64,000 nucleotides of DNA from Kitasatospora mediocidica KCTC 9733. Lineage in GTDB: Bacteria > Actinomycetota > Actinomycetes > Streptomycetales > Streptomycetaceae. Each line of letters begins with the position of its first letter. The stretch's first letter is position 1. The translations under genes and the position numbers were made by a program. Under the pieces are notes generated by a model. The model did no database searches and had not been told where the DNA came from. It saw only the letters and a list, made by a program, of their open reading frames with translations. The stretch spans positions 496,001 through 560,000 of the forward strand of contig NZ_JQLN01000005.1 of NCBI RefSeq assembly GCF_000744225.1, written 5' to 3'. This document shows positions 8,571 to 16,922 of the stretch, piece by piece.

Positions 8571-8894
8571 ATGGCATGGTTGATGGTCGTCCTCGCCGGA
8601 CTGCTGGAAACCGGCTTCGCGATCAACCTCAAGCTGAGCCACGGCTTCACCCGGCTCGTCCCCACCCTCCTCTTCGCCGTCTTCGCCCTCTGCAGCTTCG
8701 GGCTGCTCACCCTCTCCCTCAAGACCCTCCCGGTGGGCAGCGCCTACGCGGTCTGGACCGGCATCGGCGCGGCCGGCACCGCGATCTACGGAATGATCTG
8801 GATGGACGAGTCCACCTCGGCCCTGAAGCTCGTCTCGATCAGCCTGGTGATCGCCGGCGTCGTCGGCCTCCAACTGAGCGGCTCCGGCCACTGA
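8571..8894 (+). CDS. SMR-family exporter, Gdx/SugE-like
   Basis: 107 residues with four membrane segments. The conserved membrane glutamate is at E13 (AGLLETGFA). The start MAW and the stretches LKLSHGFTRL and KTLPVGSAYAVWTGIGA resemble the guanidinium-exporter (Gdx) subtype more than broad-spectrum EmrE. It acts as a proton-coupled dual-topology dimer in the inner membrane. A GGGAGACGAACCG stretch supplies the ribosome site. The gene is single rather than in a paired SMR operon. Guanidinium specificity is inferred from motif resemblance only. Confidence 0.85.
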   Translation: MAWLMVVLAGLLETGFAINLKLSHGFTRLVPTLLFAVFALCSFGLLTLSLKTLPVGSAYAVWTGIGAAGTAIYGMIWMDESTSALKLVSISLVIAGVVGLQLSGSGH

Positions 8895-8951
8895 GGCCTG
8901 GATGTCAGCGGCGTGTGCCAGCATGGATCCAGCAATCTCAGGAGGTCCGGC

Positions 8952-9512
8952 ATGAGTGTGATGGACGAACGCGCGCACCGCTTTCTCGATTCCATCGAGA
9001 TCCCCGAGGGCTACCGGGTGGAACTGCTCAACGGGGAGATCATCTTGTCGCCGTCCGGAAAGCCCCTGCACTGGAAGATCCAACTCAGCCTGATCCAGCA
9101 GTTCTCGCTCCACTCGCAGTGGCAGATCGCGGCCGAGCAGACCGTCCGGCATCCCGGGTACAGCGACGAGCCGCAGCCCGATTTCTTCGCCATGCCCGCC
9201 GAAGCCTCGGTAGACCTGGAAGGCACCTACCGCGCCGACCATGTCTCGCTCGTCGCCGAAGTCCTCTCACGAAGCACCAAAGCCACCGACCTGATGACGA
9301 AGGTCGAGGTCTACGCCCGCTTCGGCATCCCGCTCTACCTGATCGTCGACCCCTTCAAGCGCCGCTGCACCCTGCACAGCGTCCCCGCCTCCGAGGGCTA
9401 CACCGACACCGTGCACGTCGACTTCGGCCACCCGATCCCGCTCCCCGAGCCCTTCGGTTTCGCGATCGACACCAGTGCCTTCCCCGCCTACCGCTCGGCC
9501 GACGGTTCCTGA
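8952..9512 (+). CDS. Uma2-family (DUF820) PD-(D/E)xK-like protein
   Basis: 186 residues. The family layout is visible: [16 protein letters not shown] at the start, H-W-K-I-Q near residue 40, the acidic QPDFFAMP segment, and [34 protein letters not shown], which carries the E-V-x(6)-D-x(3)-K spacing of the nuclease-like core. The family is predicted to be a restriction-like nuclease fold, expanded in actinobacteria and cyanobacteria. Biochemical function is largely unknown. The ATG at 8952 is fixed by a strong AGGAGGT site, so the upstream in-frame codons are not used. Its base composition and two TTG/TCG-rich stretches look slightly less biased than neighbours, which fits a mobile accessory gene. 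Confidence 0.8.
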   Translation: MSVMDERAHRFLDSIEIPEGYRVELLNGEIILSPSGKPLHWKIQLSLIQQFSLHSQWQIAAEQTVRHPGYSDEPQPDFFAMPAEASVDLEGTYRADHVSLVAEVLSRSTKATDLMTKVEVYARFGIPLYLIVDPFKRRCTLHSVPASEGYTDTVHVDFGHPIPLPEPFGFAIDTSAFPAYRSADGS

Positions 9513-9570
9513 CTGTCCGACGTGCGAGCCGAACTGTCGGGATCGGGGGCGGCTCGCTACTGTTCGACGC

Positions 9571-10368
9571 ATGGCCGACTACCACGACGATCTCCGCCTC
9601 GCCCATGTCCTCGCCGACTCGGCCGACTCGATCACGCTGGAGCGTTTTCGGGCGCTCGACCTCAAGATCGAGACCAAGCCCGACCTGACGCCGGTCAGTG
9701 ACGCCGACAAGGCGGCCGAGGAGCTGGTGCGCAGCGTGCTCCAGCGGGCCCGGCCGCGTGACGCGGTGCTGGGCGAGGAGTTCGGCCTGGTCGGCACCGG
9801 GCCGCGGCGCTGGGTGATCGACCCGATCGACGGGACCAAGAACTACATCCGCGGCGTGCCGGTCTGGGCCACCCTGATCGCGCTGCTGGAGGTCGGCGCG
9901 GACGGCGAGGAGGTGCCGGTGGTCGGCATCGTCTCGGCCCCCGCGCTGCAGCGCCGCTGGTGGGCCGCGAAGGACCTGGGCGCGTACGCCGGGCGCAGCC
10001 TGGCGAAGGCCTCGCGGATCCACGTCTCGCAGGTGTCCCGGATCGAGGACGCCTCGCTCTCGTTCTCCTCGCTGACCGGCTGGGAGGAGCGCGGCCGCCT
10101 GGATCCCTTCCTCGACCTCACCCGGGCCTGCTGGCGCACCCGCGGGTTCGGCGACTTCTGGTCGTACATGATGCTCGCCGAGGGCTCGGTGGACATCGCG
10201 GCCGAGCCGGAGCTGAGCCTGTGGGACATGGCCGCGCCGTGCATCGTCGTCCAGGAGGCCGGCGGGCGGTTCACCGGGCTGGACGGGGTGGACGGCCCGG
10301 GCGGGGCCGACGCGGTGGCCTCCAACGGGCTGCTGCACGAGGAGACCCTGCGACGGCTGAGCGTCTGA
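9571..10368 (+). CDS. hisN: Histidinol-phosphatase, inositol-monophosphatase family
   Basis: 265 residues. Metal site motifs GEEF and DPIDGTKNY (near residues 68 and 83) and [15 protein letters not shown] (near 217) identify the IMPase-like fold. In streptomycetes this paralog, at this position relative to aroA and sigR, is the histidinol-phosphatase of histidine synthesis; that assignment rests on family and synteny. A TACTGT -10-like box at 9558-9563 is 7 bases before the ATG, suggesting a leaderless mRNA. Convergent with katA; a shared hairpin lies between. Confidence 0.85.
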   Translation: MADYHDDLRLAHVLADSADSITLERFRALDLKIETKPDLTPVSDADKAAEELVRSVLQRARPRDAVLGEEFGLVGTGPRRWVIDPIDGTKNYIRGVPVWATLIALLEVGADGEEVPVVGIVSAPALQRRWWAAKDLGAYAGRSLAKASRIHVSQVSRIEDASLSFSSLTGWEERGRLDPFLDLTRACWRTRGFGDFWSYMMLAEGSVDIAAEPELSLWDMAAPCIVVQEAGGRFTGLDGVDGPGGADAVASNGLLHEETLRRLSV

Positions 10369-10390
10369 CGCGCTGTCCCGAGATGGGTGC

Positions 10391-10429
10391 GGGCCCCGGA
10401 ACCAGTGCGGTGGACTGGTTCCGGGGCCC
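10391..10429. terminator. Bidirectional hairpin between hisN and the catalase gene
   Basis: Perfect 16-bp stem (10391-10406 with 10414-10429) and a 7-base loop, placed 22 bases after the hisN stop and 20 bases after the catalase stop on the other strand. It can serve both convergent genes. Confidence 0.85.
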
Positions 10430-10448
10430 GCGGTCTTGAGGGGTGCTG

Positions 10449-11927
10449 CTACTGCTGCTTGCGCAGCTCGCGCACCGCGGCCTCCAGGCGGCGGCCGTAG
10501 TCGGCGTCGGCCTGGCGGAAGTTGTCGATCGCGCGCTCGACGATGTCCTCGCGGTCGGCGGAGACCTTGGCGATGAAGCCGGCCAGGTTGGCTATCAGGC
10601 GGGCCTTCTCGTCCTCGCTGAAGAGCCGGTAGAGGTCGCCGGCCTGCACGAAGTCGGTGTCCTCGCTGTGCGAGGGCGCCACGTGGGTGCCGGTCTCGCC
10701 GGTCACCGGGGTGGCCGACCAGAGCGGGCGGCCGGTCTCGACCGGACCGCCGAAGCTGTTCGGCTCGTAGTTCTTCTGGCGGCCGTGGCGGCCGTCGTAG
10801 AGGTAGCCGTCACGGCTGTTGGTACGCGCCTCGGCAGCGTGCGGGCGGTTCACCGGCAGGTGGTCGGCGTTGATGCCGACCCGGTAGCGGTGGGCGTCCG
10901 CGTAGGCGAAGAGCCGGCCCTGGAGCATCTTGTCCGGGGACGGGCCGATGCCGGGCACGAAGTGTCCCGGGGAGAAGATCGACTGCTCGACCTCGGCGAA
11001 GACGTTCTCCGGGTTGCGGTTGAGCTCCAGCTTGCCGATCTCGATCGGCGGGTAGTCGCTGTGCGGCCAGACCTTGGTCAGGTCGAACGGGTTGAAGCGG
11101 TAGTTCGCCGCGTCGGCCGCGGGCATGATCTGGACCTGGACGGTCCAGCTCGGGAACTCGCCGCGCTCGATCGACTCGCGCAGGTCGCGCTGGTGCGAGT
11201 CGGGGTCGGCGCCGGCCAGCGCGCCCGCCTCGTCGGCGGTCAGGTTCTTGATGCCCTGGTCGGTCTTGAAGTGGTACTTGACCCAGAAGTACTCGCCGGC
11301 CTCGTTCTGCCACTGGTACGTGTGCGAGCCGTAGCCGTTGAGGTGGCGGTAGCTGGCCGGGATGCCGCGGTCACCGAAGAGCCAGGTCACCTGGTGCGTC
11401 GACTCGGGCGACAGGCCCCAGAAGTCCCAGACGTTGTCCGCCTCCTGGGAGCCGGTGTACGGGTCGCGCTTCTGGGTGTGGATGAAGTCCGGGAACTTGA
11501 TGGCGTCCTTGATGAAGAACACCGGGGTGTTGTTCCCGACGAGGTCGTAGTTGCCGTCCTCGGTGTAGAACTTCAGCGCGAAGCCGCGCGGGTCACGGAC
11601 CGCGTCGGCCGAGCCCAGGTTGCCGGCCACCGTGGAGAAGCGCAGGAAGGTCTCGGTCTGCTTGCCGACCTCGGACAGGAACTTGGCCCGGGTCCAGGCG
11701 CTCACGTCGGCGGTCAGCGTGAACGTGCCGTAGGCGGCGGCGCCACGGGCGTGCACCACGCGCTCCGGGATGCGCTCACGGTTGAAGTGCGCGAGCTTCT
11801 CGAAGAGCAGCTGGTCCTGGATGAGGGCCGGACCACCGATTCCCGCGGTCGCGGTGTTCTGGTTGTCGGCAACGGGCGCGCCCGCCTCCGTCGTCAAGGT
11901 TGGCCGCAGCTCGTCCTGGGCAGTCAT
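10449..11927 (-). CDS. katA: Haem catalase (small-subunit, monofunctional)
   Basis: 492 residues. Decomposes hydrogen peroxide. The distal histidine is H59 in [11 protein letters not shown], the catalytic Asn is in the GNNTPVFF stretch, and the proximal tyrosine is in [12 protein letters not shown]. Length fits clade 3. No signal peptide, so cytoplasmic. A GGAAGG ribosome site precedes the ATG. Divergent from a CatR-like Fur-family repressor, with Fur/PerR-type palindromes between them, which points to peroxide induction. This is the arrangement known for catA-catR in S. coelicolor. Confidence 0.95.
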   Translation of the reverse strand: MTAQDELRPTLTTEAGAPVADNQNTATAGIGGPALIQDQLLFEKLAHFNRERIPERVVHARGAAAYGTFTLTADVSAWTRAKFLSEVGKQTETFLRFSTVAGNLGSADAVRDPRGFALKFYTEDGNYDLVGNNTPVFFIKDAIKFPDFIHTQKRDPYTGSQEADNVWDFWGLSPESTHQVTWLFGDRGIPASYRHLNGYGSHTYQWQNEAGEYFWVKYHFKTDQGIKNLTADEAGALAGADPDSHQRDLRESIERGEFPSWTVQVQIMPAADAANYRFNPFDLTKVWPHSDYPPIEIGKLELNRNPENVFAEVEQSIFSPGHFVPGIGPSPDKMLQGRLFAYADAHRYRVGINADHLPVNRPHAAEARTNSRDGYLYDGRHGRQKNYEPNSFGGPVETGRPLWSATPVTGETGTHVAPSHSEDTDFVQAGDLYRLFSEDEKARLIANLAGFIAKVSADREDIVERAIDNFRQADADYGRRLEAAVRELRKQQ

Positions 11928-11988
11928 GGGAGCACCTTCCGCGATATCCGGTCGTGTTGCGCTGTCCTGTGGACACGATCCTAGCTTG

Positions 11989-12029
11989 GACTTTGTCTAA
12001 GTCAACACTGGAACCAAGTCCAGAACTTG
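11989..12029. promoter_or_regulatory. Two CatR/PerR-type operator palindromes
   Basis: Box 1 is GACTT-N5-AAGTC (11989-12003) and box 2 is CAAGT-N5-ACTTG (12015-12029). Both have 5-bp arms and a 5-base centre, and lie in the divergent interval between the catalase gene and catR. Box 2 ends one base before a TACCCT -10 candidate (12031-12036) for catR, so it could also mediate autorepression. Confidence 0.7.
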
Positions 12030-12042
12030 CTACCCTGTACCT

Positions 12043-12453
12043 ATGAGTGACCTCCTCGAACGACTCCGCGAACGTGGCTGGAGACTGACCGCGCAGCGGC
12101 GTGTCGTGGCCGAGGTCCTCGACGGCGACCACGTCCACCTGACCGCCGACGAGGTGCACGCCCGCGCGGTGTCCCGCCTGCCGGAGATCAGCCGCGCGAC
12201 GGTCTACAACACGCTCGGCGAACTGGTCGTCCTCGGTGAGGTGCTGGAGGTCAGCACCGACGGCCGGGCCAAGCGGTACGACCCCAACGCGCACCACTCG
12301 CACCAGCACCTGATCTGCTCGCACTGCGGCACGATCCGCGACGTCCACCCGGCCGGCGACCCGCTCGCCGCGCTGCCGGCCGACGAGCGCTTCGGCTTCG
12401 CCGTCTCCGGCGCCGAGATCACCTACCGCGGACTCTGTCCGGACTGCCACTGA
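12043..12453 (+). CDS. catR: Fur-family peroxide-responsive repressor CatR
   Basis: 136 residues. N-terminal winged helix (RLTAQRRVV, then SRATVYNTLGEL as recognition helix), followed by the metal-binding dimerisation domain. CxxC pairs at 92-95 and 132-135 form the structural zinc site. The HHSHQH cluster at 84-89 supplies the regulatory metal site whose histidines are oxidised in PerR-like sensors. The -10 box TACCCT is 6 bases from the ATG and no ribosome site is seen, so translation is probably leaderless. Divergent from the catalase it is expected to repress. Confidence 0.9.
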   Translation: MSDLLERLRERGWRLTAQRRVVAEVLDGDHVHLTADEVHARAVSRLPEISRATVYNTLGELVVLGEVLEVSTDGRAKRYDPNAHHSHQHLICSHCGTIRDVHPAGDPLAALPADERFGFAVSGAEITYRGLCPDCH

Positions 12454-12463
12454 CCCCGTCGAC

Positions 12464-12480
12464 TGCCTGACCCCGGCAGC
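12464..12480. terminator. Small hairpin between catR and the Sel1-repeat gene
   Basis: CTGCC-N7-GGCAG in the 39-base convergent interval. The stem is only 5 bp and has no T-run, so it is a weak candidate. Confidence 0.3.
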
Positions 12481-12492
12481 CGCAGGGGGCCC

Positions 12493-14451
12493 TCAAGCCG
12501 TCATCTCCGGGTGCAGCGCGTCCAGCAGCCGGGCCGCGCGCTCGGCAACCTCCGCCGGACCGCAGTCGGCCGCCCGCCGGCACCAGTTCTCCGCCTGGAC
12601 CGGCTCCCCCCGGCGCAGGGCCAGCAGCGCCAAGCGCAGCGCGGCCCGCCCGTGGCCCGCGTCGGCCGCCCGGGTGTACCAGAGCATGGCCTCCGGCTCG
12701 CGCTCCTGACGAGCCAGCAGCAGGCCCAGGTTGAAGGCCGCACTGCGGCTGCCGCCCTCCGCGGACCGGCGGTACCAGCTCTCCGCGATCTCCAACGCAC
12801 CGCGCTCGGCGGCCCGCACGCCCATCCGCACCTGCGCGCGGGCGTGCCCGGCGTCGGCCGCGATCGCGTACCAGTGCTCGGCCTCGGCCTCGGCGTCCCC
12901 GCGCCGGTCCAGCAGCGAGGCGAGCCGGAAGGCGCCCTCCGCGGACCCGCCGACCGCCGCCTGACGGTAGCGGTCCAGCGCGGCCGGCAGGTCGCCGCGC
13001 TGCTCCTTGGCCACCGCCAGCTGCAACGCCGCCTCGCCGTGCCCCTCGGCCGCCGCCCGGGCGTACCACTCCTGGGCCTGCTGGTGCTCGCCGCGACCGG
13101 CGTGCAGGACACCGAGGTTGAAGGCGCCGTCCACGCTGCCGGCCTCGGCGGCCTTGGAGAACCAGGGCTCGGCACCGGACTCGTCGCCGCGCTGGAGCAG
13201 CACGACGGCCAGCGCGTTGCAGGCCTCGCGGTGCCCGGCGTACGCGGCGCGGCGGTACCACTGCTCGGCCTGGGCGTCGCGGCCCGCGCCCGCGCAGAGC
13301 AGGCCGAGGTTGAACGCGCCGTTGTGGTCGCCCGCGTCGAGCGCGACGCGGTACCAGCGCTCGGCGGCGGCGTCCTCGCCCCGGCTCGCGTGCAAGGCGC
13401 CCAGCGCGTTGGCGGCGTTGCCGTCACCGGCCTCGGCGGCCTCCTGCCACCACTCGGCGGCGGACGGCAGGTCGCCGGCGTCACGCAGCATGAAGCCCAG
13501 CGCGCAGGCCGCCCGCGGCTCACCGTTCTGCGCGGACTGCCGGTACCAGCGCGCGGCCTCGTCCCAGAGCGCCTGGTCGCCCTGCGCGCGCTCCTCCACC
13601 AGCACGCCCAGGCGCAGCGCGGCCCGGCCGTGGCTGCGGACGGCCGCCGTGCGGTACCAGGTCTCGGCGCTGTCCTTGTCGCCGGCCGCCTCGCGCATCC
13701 GGGCCAGCCGGTAGGCGGCCTCGCGGTGACCGGCGTCGGCGGCGGACTTGAACCAGCGCTCGGCGCGCACGTCGCGCCGGTGCTCCATCAGGTCGCCCAG
13801 CGCGTAGGCGCCGAGGGCGTGGCCCTGCTCGGCGGCGAAGTGCAGCCAGTACTCGGCGGCCTCCTCGTCGCCGTGGTCGCGCAGGTGCAGTCCGAGCGCG
13901 TGCGCGGCCGGGGCGCTGCCCGCGACGGCGGCCTGCCGCCACCACTGGCCCGCCTCGGCGCGGTGTCCGTGCTGGTGCAGCAGGACACCGAGGTTGTTGG
14001 CGGCGGCCCGCAGCCCGGCGGCGGCGGCCTTGCGCAGGTAGGGCTCGGCGTCGTCCAGCTCGCCGCGGCGCAGCAGCAGTGCGCCGAGCAGGCTGGCCGC
14101 GTTCGGGTCCCCCGCGTCGGCGGCGGCCCGGTGCCGGGTCTCCAGCGCGGCGGACTCCCGGGCGGCGAGCTCGGTCTCGAAGCTGAGGTGCTCGAAGTCG
14201 TCGCCGCCCCCGGCCGCTGCCGTGCTCGCGGACGCGGCGCTGACGGCGCTGCCCGCGCCGCCGACCGGCGAGTAGCGGCCGGGCAGTTGCGGGACGGGGA
14301 CGTGCACCAGGCTCTCCGGCCCGGACGAGCGTCCCTGGGTCAGCGCGCTCCTGCGCTGGGCGGGTACCGGGGCGGAAGCGGGCACGGGTGTGACGGCCTC
14401 GTCGCCGTACTGGTGGACGGGGCCTGGCGAGTTCCTGCCGATCAGCTTCAT
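12493..14451 (-). CDS. Sel1-like (TPR-type) repeat protein
   Basis: 652 residues. After a low-complexity N-terminus of about 90 residues the protein consists of roughly fifteen 36-residue units of the pattern A-A-x-x-L-G-x-L...A-E-x-W-Y-R-x-A-A-x-A-G-H, typical of Sel1/SLR solenoids. Such solenoids are protein-interaction scaffolds. There is no signal peptide, membrane segment or enzymatic domain. A GGGAG ribosome site lies before the ATG and a TTGACG -35-like hexamer is at 14519-14514 on the minus strand. It is convergent with catR, with no operon partner. Function unknown. The many near-identical repeats make it prone to internal recombination. Confidence 0.85.
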   Translation of the reverse strand: MKLIGRNSPGPVHQYGDEAVTPVPASAPVPAQRRSALTQGRSSGPESLVHVPVPQLPGRYSPVGGAGSAVSAASASTAAAGGGDDFEHLSFETELAARESAALETRHRAAADAGDPNAASLLGALLLRRGELDDAEPYLRKAAAAGLRAAANNLGVLLHQHGHRAEAGQWWRQAAVAGSAPAAHALGLHLRDHGDEEAAEYWLHFAAEQGHALGAYALGDLMEHRRDVRAERWFKSAADAGHREAAYRLARMREAAGDKDSAETWYRTAAVRSHGRAALRLGVLVEERAQGDQALWDEAARWYRQSAQNGEPRAACALGFMLRDAGDLPSAAEWWQEAAEAGDGNAANALGALHASRGEDAAAERWYRVALDAGDHNGAFNLGLLCAGAGRDAQAEQWYRRAAYAGHREACNALAVVLLQRGDESGAEPWFSKAAEAGSVDGAFNLGVLHAGRGEHQQAQEWYARAAAEGHGEAALQLAVAKEQRGDLPAALDRYRQAAVGGSAEGAFRLASLLDRRGDAEAEAEHWYAIAADAGHARAQVRMGVRAAERGALEIAESWYRRSAEGGSRSAAFNLGLLLARQEREPEAMLWYTRAADAGHGRAALRLALLALRRGEPVQAENWCRRAADCGPAEVAERAARLLDALHPEMTA

Positions 14452-14775
14452 GCCGACTCCCGCTCCCCCCGAGTGTCGCGGCGTCCGCCGGGGGCGCGCC
14501 GGGGCGTACGGCTCGTCAACAGCCGCGCACCATCCCCCATGTGGTCCATCGTCGCATCACCCGATACCCGCGTACACCTGCCCCGCGAACATTTGGCGGG
14601 CCGGGCCGAGGCCGGCGAGATTGCCTCAGCGCTTTGTCGATTTCCCGACACTTGCGCCTCACAAACCCCCCACCGCCAATGGGGATGAACCGAGCGTCCG
14701 CCAATACTACCGGAGGCGGCGCCACCGCTTGGGTGACACCGCCTCCGACCTGCGCGGGAACCGCGCGTCGGGTCG
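14452..14775. other. Gene-free interval between chitinase and Sel1-repeat gene
   Basis: Contains no convincing gene. Near its left end is a hairpin (14712-14746; 8-bp outer stem GGAGGCGG/CCGCCTCC and an inner CACC/GGTG stem) suited to terminate the chitinase transcript. The right end holds the promoter region and ribosome site of the Sel1-repeat gene. The middle shows nothing I can name. Confidence 0.6.
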
Positions 14776-16833
14776 TCAGCTCACGCTGAGATCGTCCGCG
14801 TAGTAGGTGCCCTGGCCGTACCATCCATGCACCCAGACGGTCACCGAGGTGACCCCGGCGCCGGTGGTGAACTTGGTTGAGAGCTGGGACCAGTTGGGGC
14901 CGCTGGTCCAGGTCGAGGTGTCAGCGCCCGAGCCGGTCACCCCGAGGTAGGTGTAGCTGCCCTGCACCCAGCCGGACAACGTGTACGTGGTGTTCGGCTT
15001 GACCGTGACGGTCTGCGAGCACTGGGCGTCGTCACTGGCACTGGCAGCGCCTGCCAGGGCGTGCGAGCCGGAGTGCACCGGGCTGCTCACCACCGAGCCG
15101 AGGTTGCCGGTGCAGGTCCACGGAGCGAGCGAGCCGGACTCGAAGCCGCCGTTGACCACGATGCCGCCGGTCGGGGTGGGGGTGGGGGTGGGCGTGGGGG
15201 TGGGGGTGGGCGTCGGCGTCGGGGTCGGGGTAGGGGTGGGAGTCGGCGTGGGAGTCGGGGTCGGGGTGGGCGTCGGCGTCGGGGTCGGGGTCGGGGTCGG
15301 GGTGGGGGTCGGCGTGGGCGCCGGGCAGCTGGAGGCCGAGCCGTTGGTGTCCGTGACCGCCGCGTTGAACAGCGTGGCAGCCGAGTCCAGGTCGTACAGC
15401 GAGAACATCATCGTTCCGCCGAGTCCGTTGCAGTGCAGGTAGTCCGCGGTGGCCTGGAGGGACTGGGAGTCCTCACCGGACCAGAAGGTGCTGCCGTCGT
15501 AGAAGTACGCGGCCTGCGAGCTCGGATCCCAGAAGGTGTCCGCCGCATTGTCGACGACCCCGGAAAGCTCCTTGTACATCCGGATGCCCGCCACGTTGCC
15601 CGAGTCCGCCGCGCCGGTCGCCGGACCGGTCGCCGTCTGGAAGAGCCCGTGGTTGCTGCCCGCCGGCACGCCGGTCCAACCGCGGTAGTAGAACGGCACG
15701 CCCATGTTGAGCTTGGCCGCCGGGAACCCACCGGGTATCCCGTACTGCGAGTCGCCGACCGTGTAGGCCTTGATCGCCTCGTTCGCCGAGTACTTGGAGG
15801 TTCCGGGGGCGATCGCGGTGGACGGGTCGGCCGGGTTCTCGTACAGCGGCGCCTGGTGGTTGGTGGGCCCGGTGGGCTCCCAACCGCCGTGCATGTCGTA
15901 GGTCATCGGATCGCCGAACGTCAGGTACTGGCCGATCTTGTCGGTCTCGACGTTCTGGATCTTGTCCTGGCCGGCCGGCAGCGCGGCCGAGAGCGCGTAG
16001 GTCTTGCCGTCGGCGGCGCCCTGGGCGTTCAACTCGGTGCGGAACTCGGCGAGCAGGGCGGTGAAGTTCTGCTTGTCGGCCGTGCTGGAGTGGTTGCCGG
16101 TGTGGCCGCCGCCGCCCGGGTACTCCCAGTCGATGTCGAAGCCGTCGAAGATACCCTTGCCGGTGCCCGTGCCGCCGTAGCCGTTCTGCGAGGGCAGGTT
16201 GCCCTTGATGAACATGTCGATGCAGGAGCTGACCAGCTTCTTGCGCGAGGCGTCGGTGGCGGCCGCGTCCGAGAAGTACTTGGAGTAGGTCCAACCACCC
16301 AGGCTCAGAATGACCTTGAGGTTCGGGTTCTTCGCCTTCAGCTCCTGGAGCTGGTGGAAGTTGCCGACGATCGGCATGTTCCAGGCGTCCGTGGTGCCGT
16401 CCACGCTGATGCCGGAGCTGAAGCTCTTGCCGTAGTCGGCGTACGAGTCGCCCGCACCGTCACCCGCGTTGGGGTTGTTCTCGTCCTGCGAGGCGGCCGA
16501 GTTGGCCTCGAAGCAGGTGAGGTTGGTCGGGTCGATGTTCTCGAAGTCGTAGATCAGGTAGTTGAGCTTGCTCGCCTCACCCGAACTGTTGACGTTCTGC
16601 AGGTAGAAGGCGTTCTGGTACACCGACCACTGGTCGTAGTACGCCACCTTCATTCCGCCCGAAGTGGCGGGCGCTCCCGTCGTGTTGGCGGCGGGTGCGG
16701 CGGCCAGTGGGGTGGCCGCCGGGAGGTTCTGTGAGGCCTGGGCATGAGCCATGCCCAGCACCGACACGGCCGCGCCCAGCAGCAGGCTGGCTGCCGAGGT
16801 CATCGCCCATGCCGATCGACTGGTTCTGCGCAT
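14776..16833 (-). CDS. Secreted GH18 chitinase with C-terminal carbohydrate-binding module
   Basis: 685 residues. A Sec signal peptide ([10 protein letters not shown], hydrophobic core, AQA) is followed by a GH18 catalytic domain. SLGGWT and the catalytic [10 protein letters not shown], with the acid/base Glu, are both present. Then comes a pure Pro-Thr linker of about 50 residues and a C-terminal module of about 120 residues (NGGFESG...[15 protein letters not shown]) of the CenC/CBM4_9-CBM16 type. It hydrolyses chitin outside the cell. The ATG has an AGGAGA site. It is the second of two chitinase genes on the same strand, 89 bases after the first, with a hairpin between. Confidence 0.93.
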   Translation of the reverse strand: MRRTSRSAWAMTSAASLLLGAAVSVLGMAHAQASQNLPAATPLAAAPAANTTGAPATSGGMKVAYYDQWSVYQNAFYLQNVNSSGEASKLNYLIYDFENIDPTNLTCFEANSAASQDENNPNAGDGAGDSYADYGKSFSSGISVDGTTDAWNMPIVGNFHQLQELKAKNPNLKVILSLGGWTYSKYFSDAAATDASRKKLVSSCIDMFIKGNLPSQNGYGGTGTGKGIFDGFDIDWEYPGGGGHTGNHSSTADKQNFTALLAEFRTELNAQGAADGKTYALSAALPAGQDKIQNVETDKIGQYLTFGDPMTYDMHGGWEPTGPTNHQAPLYENPADPSTAIAPGTSKYSANEAIKAYTVGDSQYGIPGGFPAAKLNMGVPFYYRGWTGVPAGSNHGLFQTATGPATGAADSGNVAGIRMYKELSGVVDNAADTFWDPSSQAAYFYDGSTFWSGEDSQSLQATADYLHCNGLGGTMMFSLYDLDSAATLFNAAVTDTNGSASSCPAPTPTPTPTPTPTPTPTPTPTPTPTPTPTPTPTPTPTPTPTPTPTPTPTPTGGIVVNGGFESGSLAPWTCTGNLGSVVSSPVHSGSHALAGAASASDDAQCSQTVTVKPNTTYTLSGWVQGSYTYLGVTGSGADTSTWTSGPNWSQLSTKFTTGAGVTSVTVWVHGWYGQGTYYADDLSVS
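15169..15321. repeat. Pro-Thr linker repeat (GT/GGGGTC-rich tract)
   Basis: About 150 bases of near-perfect 6-base repeats (GGGGTG, GGGGTC, GGCGTC on the plus strand) encode alternating Pro-Thr in the chitinase linker. The strong G-richness on one strand makes it prone to slippage and G-quadruplex formation. Confidence 0.85.
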
Positions 16834-16864
16834 TCTCGCTCTCCTGTGATGTGGGGGAAGGGCC

Positions 16865-16900
16865 GCCCACCGCCCGGTGTGTGTGGGGCGGGCGGTGGGC
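16865..16900 (-). terminator. Hairpin between the two chitinase genes
   Basis: Perfect 11-bp stem GCCCACCGCCC (16865-16875) with 16890-16900 and a 14-base loop, 22 bases past the stop of the upstream chitinase. It could end that transcript or attenuate read-through into the second chitinase, which has no chi operator of its own. Confidence 0.6.
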
Positions 16901-16922
16901 GGGAGCAGGGGGATGCGTCGGG

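Noticed and set aside
15169..15321. Periodic G-rich repeats considered as CRISPR or satellite DNA
   Set aside because: No spacer structure; they encode the Pro-Thr linker of a chitinase in frame.
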